Source of the DNA: Polytrichum commune
Lineage: Eukaryota > Streptophyta > Polytrichopsida > Polytrichales > Polytrichaceae
Direction of reading: 5' to 3'
Assembly (NCBI GenBank): GCA_950295325.1
Contig: OX485808.1
Location: 41,687,180-41,751,179 of the forward strand
DNA length: 64,000 nucleotides
Position 1 is the first letter of the stretch, and each line of letters starts with the position of its first letter. Below the pieces are notes generated by a model. It worked only from the letters and a program-made list of their open reading frames with translations, had not been told where the DNA came from and did not search any database. A program made the position numbers and the translations under genes. This document shows, one piece after another, positions 61,401-64,000 of this stretch.

Positions 61401-61949
61401 AACTCCCAAAAATCAAAAAAAGACCCACTAAAAATATCACAACACACCCTCCCACAAAACCTCCTCGACTCCATCATAAAGACATTCAATATCTCGCACT
61501 CATACTTCTCTTCACCAGTAACATGTTCTACACATATTACAAAATTCTACTCCCCATTTGCAAGAGACAAAATCTTTGGATCACTAGGCACCGCCTTCCA
61601 ATATAAATGGAATGGAATTGGGTATGCCCATCCATACAACGAAGAAACGACCCAACAAGCCATACACTGGGCAAAATTAGCAGCTACAAAAGACCCAGAT
61701 AACATTACAATATTGGTCACACCAGATAGTAACTGGTACCAAAATAGCGCACCACACACCGGACCATTTCCCGACACACATGTACTAGCCCATTTCACCG
61801 CAGACACCGTTACATATGACGAACCAACAAACCCCCAAAACATTAACAACCCACGAATAGAACCATTAGCAATACACATATTTTGCATTCACCACCAAAA
61901 CCAAAACATTGGAACACCCAATCAAATAAACACAATCAAACAACATTAG
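58439..61949 (+). pseudogene. LINE reverse transcriptase region with nonsense changes
   Basis: After the C tract the frame continues through the linker (QEPNQQEWIKILAQIAK) to NNKIPGP at 58934. A TAA at 58935-58937 (or small indels around it) and a TGA at 59073-59075 then interrupt the RT, after which it is open to 61949. RT landmarks are SIALANTIYK, GFRAERSTSRQL, DLKNAFGSFDH, RGTIQGDTLSPYLFLIFLEP and the catalytic AYADDLA near 59612-59632. The palm Asp residues are intact. A second long C run (61344-61357) is read in frame. The two stops mean this copy cannot make a complete RT. Confidence 0.8.
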
Positions 61950-63592
61950 AAAATCTACATATAACACAATACCACATACAAAAAATACCACCCACACCCC
62001 GCAACACACAAGTAAATAAAAACGTTGCATGGAATAAACTAATATACCCTCCCCATACCAACCCATCAGCCACAAACATACCACCATTACCAAACTACGA
62101 AAAAAACACGACACCAAAATTTCCACCACAATACAGCTACTACACAGACGGCTCCTTTGTCCCACCCACACAAGCTAGTGACAGACATTGGAAGAAAGAA
62201 AAAGCTGGCTACGGAATCTACAACCCAATAAAAGCAGATATACGTATATCAAAAAGACTGTCTGGCCTACAAACCAGCTTTAGGGCCGAACTAATGGTCA
62301 TACACAAAACACTCAGACTAATCACTACCAAATACACAAATGAACCAGCACACATATTTACGGACTGCCTCAACTGCCTATATGTACTCAACACACAAAT
62401 AAAACACCCTACCCACCATAATAATCATGCTGACAAAACTATATTAACATCCATGGTTGAAATGCTAAAAAACCGAACACAACCCACTACGATATATAAG
62501 GTTAAAACACACACAAACATTGATGGAAATGAACAAGCGGACCAGTTAGCAAAACAGGGCAATAAAAAGATATACAAATTTGCTGCCAAATCATACGAAT
62601 TTGCACACACTACACCATATTACTTCCAAAAAGACACATGGCCTGGCCCAAATAAGCGACCTGACAAAGGCCCTGTCAGATGCCTCGAAACCTATATCGC
62701 TAAATACGACCGAGACAATAACCTAAAAACCATGTCAGAACAATTCCCTAACATTAGCAAATGGACAATGAACCCTGACATTGATAATGTAATATCTAAT
62801 AATTTCTGGTCTAACCCTATAATATCAGACTCACAAAAAACATGCATACTAAAATTCCGAACTGGACAATACATGGGCAACGCCAGAAAACAACTATTTT
62901 TTGGCATAGAAAGATTCCCATCTATCACATGCCCAATCTGTAACTCCTCGGATGCAGATACATGGCTACATGTACTATTAAAATGCAATCAACACCATAT
63001 ACACGCCCTAAGAACCAAAAGGCATAACAAAGCAGTATGGGAACTAAGAAAACTAATTCTATCATCGCAAAAATCAAGATGCTACATCCTCATGAATGTA
63101 GGGACATTCGACAACAACCCACAAGAGAATACAGTCCCCACATGGCTCCTACCATGTACATGTGTACAACAAAGATGCCACTGCAACGCACGATTTAAAC
63201 CCGACCTCCTATGTATTAAAAAATTCCCACACCAAAGCACCCCACCACCACACCCAACAGACAACCTCACGGTACAATTTATTGAATTCACATACACAAA
63301 CGACAGATTCCCACAAGATACAATTAACAATAAAACTCAAAAATATCAACCACTAATTAATGACATCATTCAACAAGGCTGGAAAGTAGACCCACTTATA
63401 GTCATCTCAGCCAGAGCTAGAGGAACCACACACACCCCGTCAATGAAACAACTTGAACAAACATTTAAACTACCTCAAAATTCTATAAACCACACATTCA
63501 AAGAAATAAACACCATTGCCATACAATATGCTAGTTCAATCCTTCTGCATAAAAGACGTATTGAAAATAACCAAGCAATACCAACAGAATAA
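61883..63592 (+). pseudogene. LINE RNase H and C-terminal zinc knuckle
   Basis: This frame overlaps the end of the RT frame by 67 bases and continues it in a different phase, so an indel or programmed shift lies between 61883 and 61949. RNase H landmarks are YYTDGSF, FRAELMVIH, IFTDCLNCLY and GNEQADQLAKQG, giving the D-E-D-D set. A CPICNSSDADTWLHVLLKC motif with RHN follows, the C-terminal Cys/His knuckle common in LINE ORF2 proteins. RNase H in a LINE points to the I-like/RNase H-bearing clades, but I do not assign a clade. Confidence 0.8.
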
Positions 63593-63715
63593 TAAATAAA
63601 TAAACAAACAAACAAAATAACAATAATAAGAAAAGGATCATAAAATAGTCCTTTATTTATTGAACAATGTAAATTCTAATAGCTCAGGAAGATGGGTAGG
63701 AGCCGGCTGATTGGT
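63593..63715 (+). other. LINE 3' untranslated end
   Basis: After the stop, AATAAATAAATAAAC and AAAC runs precede AAAAGGATCATAAAATAGTCC. No poly(A) tail or target-site duplication is clear, so the exact 3' end is open. Confidence 0.4.
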
Positions 63716-63739
63716 ACAATTTTCCTGCCTTTAAATCAC

Positions 63740-63960
63740 TAGCAGCACCAAGTCATGTATAACACACTAAACGCTCAGACGGATTCAACGGGAGTCGAAC
63801 TCGGACCGCCTACATGTAGCTAAACATCCTTCCCCAACCAGCCAAGGAAACATGACTTGGCATTCACCAAACACAATAATTTATATCTTATACTATAACA
63901 CTGACGCAACTGAGCGCTAATCAACTAAGGAGGGTTACCTTTATTTTGTTTTCCGGTTAC
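63740..63960 (-). mobile_element. tRNA-like, SINE-like sequence
   Basis: On the minus strand, TGGCTGGTTGG (near 63845-63835) resembles a Pol III A box. About 40 bases later GGTCCGAGTTCGACTCC (near 63803-63787) is a near-perfect B box with a T-arm-like GAG-TTCGA-CTC. The tRNA-like part is bracketed by an inverted repeat, CACCAAGTCATGT near 63748 and ACATGACTTGG near 63850. A second D-arm-like motif, TTAGTTGATTAGCGC, lies near 63928 on the same strand. A normal tRNA cloverleaf does not close, so this is more likely a tRNA-derived SINE than a tRNA gene. Confidence 0.4.
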
Positions 63961-64000
63961 TATAGTGTCCATCCTCGAAAGGGGAGAGTAGTATTGCCCA

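Noticed and set aside
63780-63860. A functional tRNA gene
   Set aside because: Box A and box B are present, but acceptor and anticodon stems do not close into a cloverleaf by eye. A tRNA-derived SINE fits better.

Overview
The window looks like nuclear DNA of a land plant. It has spliced genes with GT-AG introns, an R2R3-MYB factor of the MYB98-like type, plant telomere-type TTTAGGG repeats, a Ty3/gypsy element, a copia gag relic, MITE-like elements and very long gene-poor stretches. The gene families seen (a DUF7869-type putative transposase, a ParB/methyltransferase-like plus FCP1-like gene) make me lean to a seed-free plant (bryophyte, lycophyte or fern). The species cannot be named from the sequence.

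Layout. 1-4.0 kb: AT-rich DNA with diverged repeats. 4.0-7.2 kb: GA microsatellites and the leader of the MYB gene. 7.26-12.82 kb (+): a five-exon gene, about 1386 aa, whose product has a long Asn/Ser-rich N-terminus, an R2R3-MYB DNA-binding domain and, at the C-terminus, a degenerate MoaE (molybdopterin synthase large subunit) domain. 13.9-15.9 kb: about six diverged ~350-bp repeats. 16-21 kb: decayed fragments, one of them related to the last exons of the gene at 36 kb. 21.4-24.4 kb (-): an intact two-exon DUF7869-type gene. 24.66-26.0 kb: a 78-bp satellite. 28.1-36.8 kb (+): a multi-exon gene combining a ParB-like domain, a degenerate N6/N4 DNA methyltransferase-like segment and an FCP1-like phosphatase domain. 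37-39.6 kb: copia gag relic and a 631-bp TIR element. From about 41.7 kb to the end: a very long A/C-rich LINE split by an intact, very young Ty3/gypsy element (42297-53258), then a tRNA-like, SINE-like sequence.

The most unusual signal is one 20-bp palindrome, TTTGGGTCG-NN-CGACCCAAA, present about 38 times between 24.66 and 34.57 kb. It forms the 78-bp satellite beside the DUF7869 gene. It also lies in four introns of the ParB/FCP1-like gene, in tandem arrays of different period (158, 57 and 36 bp), and twice inside a coding exon, in frame. Spacers differ between arrays but the palindrome is kept. A system in which one of the two neighbouring genes acts on the palindrome is an inference, not something the sequence proves.

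The LINE is the second striking object. It is more than 10.5 kb long without the gypsy insert. It has a Lys/Asn/Thr-rich region of more than 700 codons, followed in frame by a 2A-like ribosome-skipping motif (GDIETNPGP), APE endonuclease, RT, RNase H and a C-terminal zinc knuckle. Frameshifts and stop codons suggest this copy is dead, whereas the gypsy element inside it, with LTRs differing at about 3 of 1876 positions and an unbroken 2079-aa polyprotein, looks recently active.
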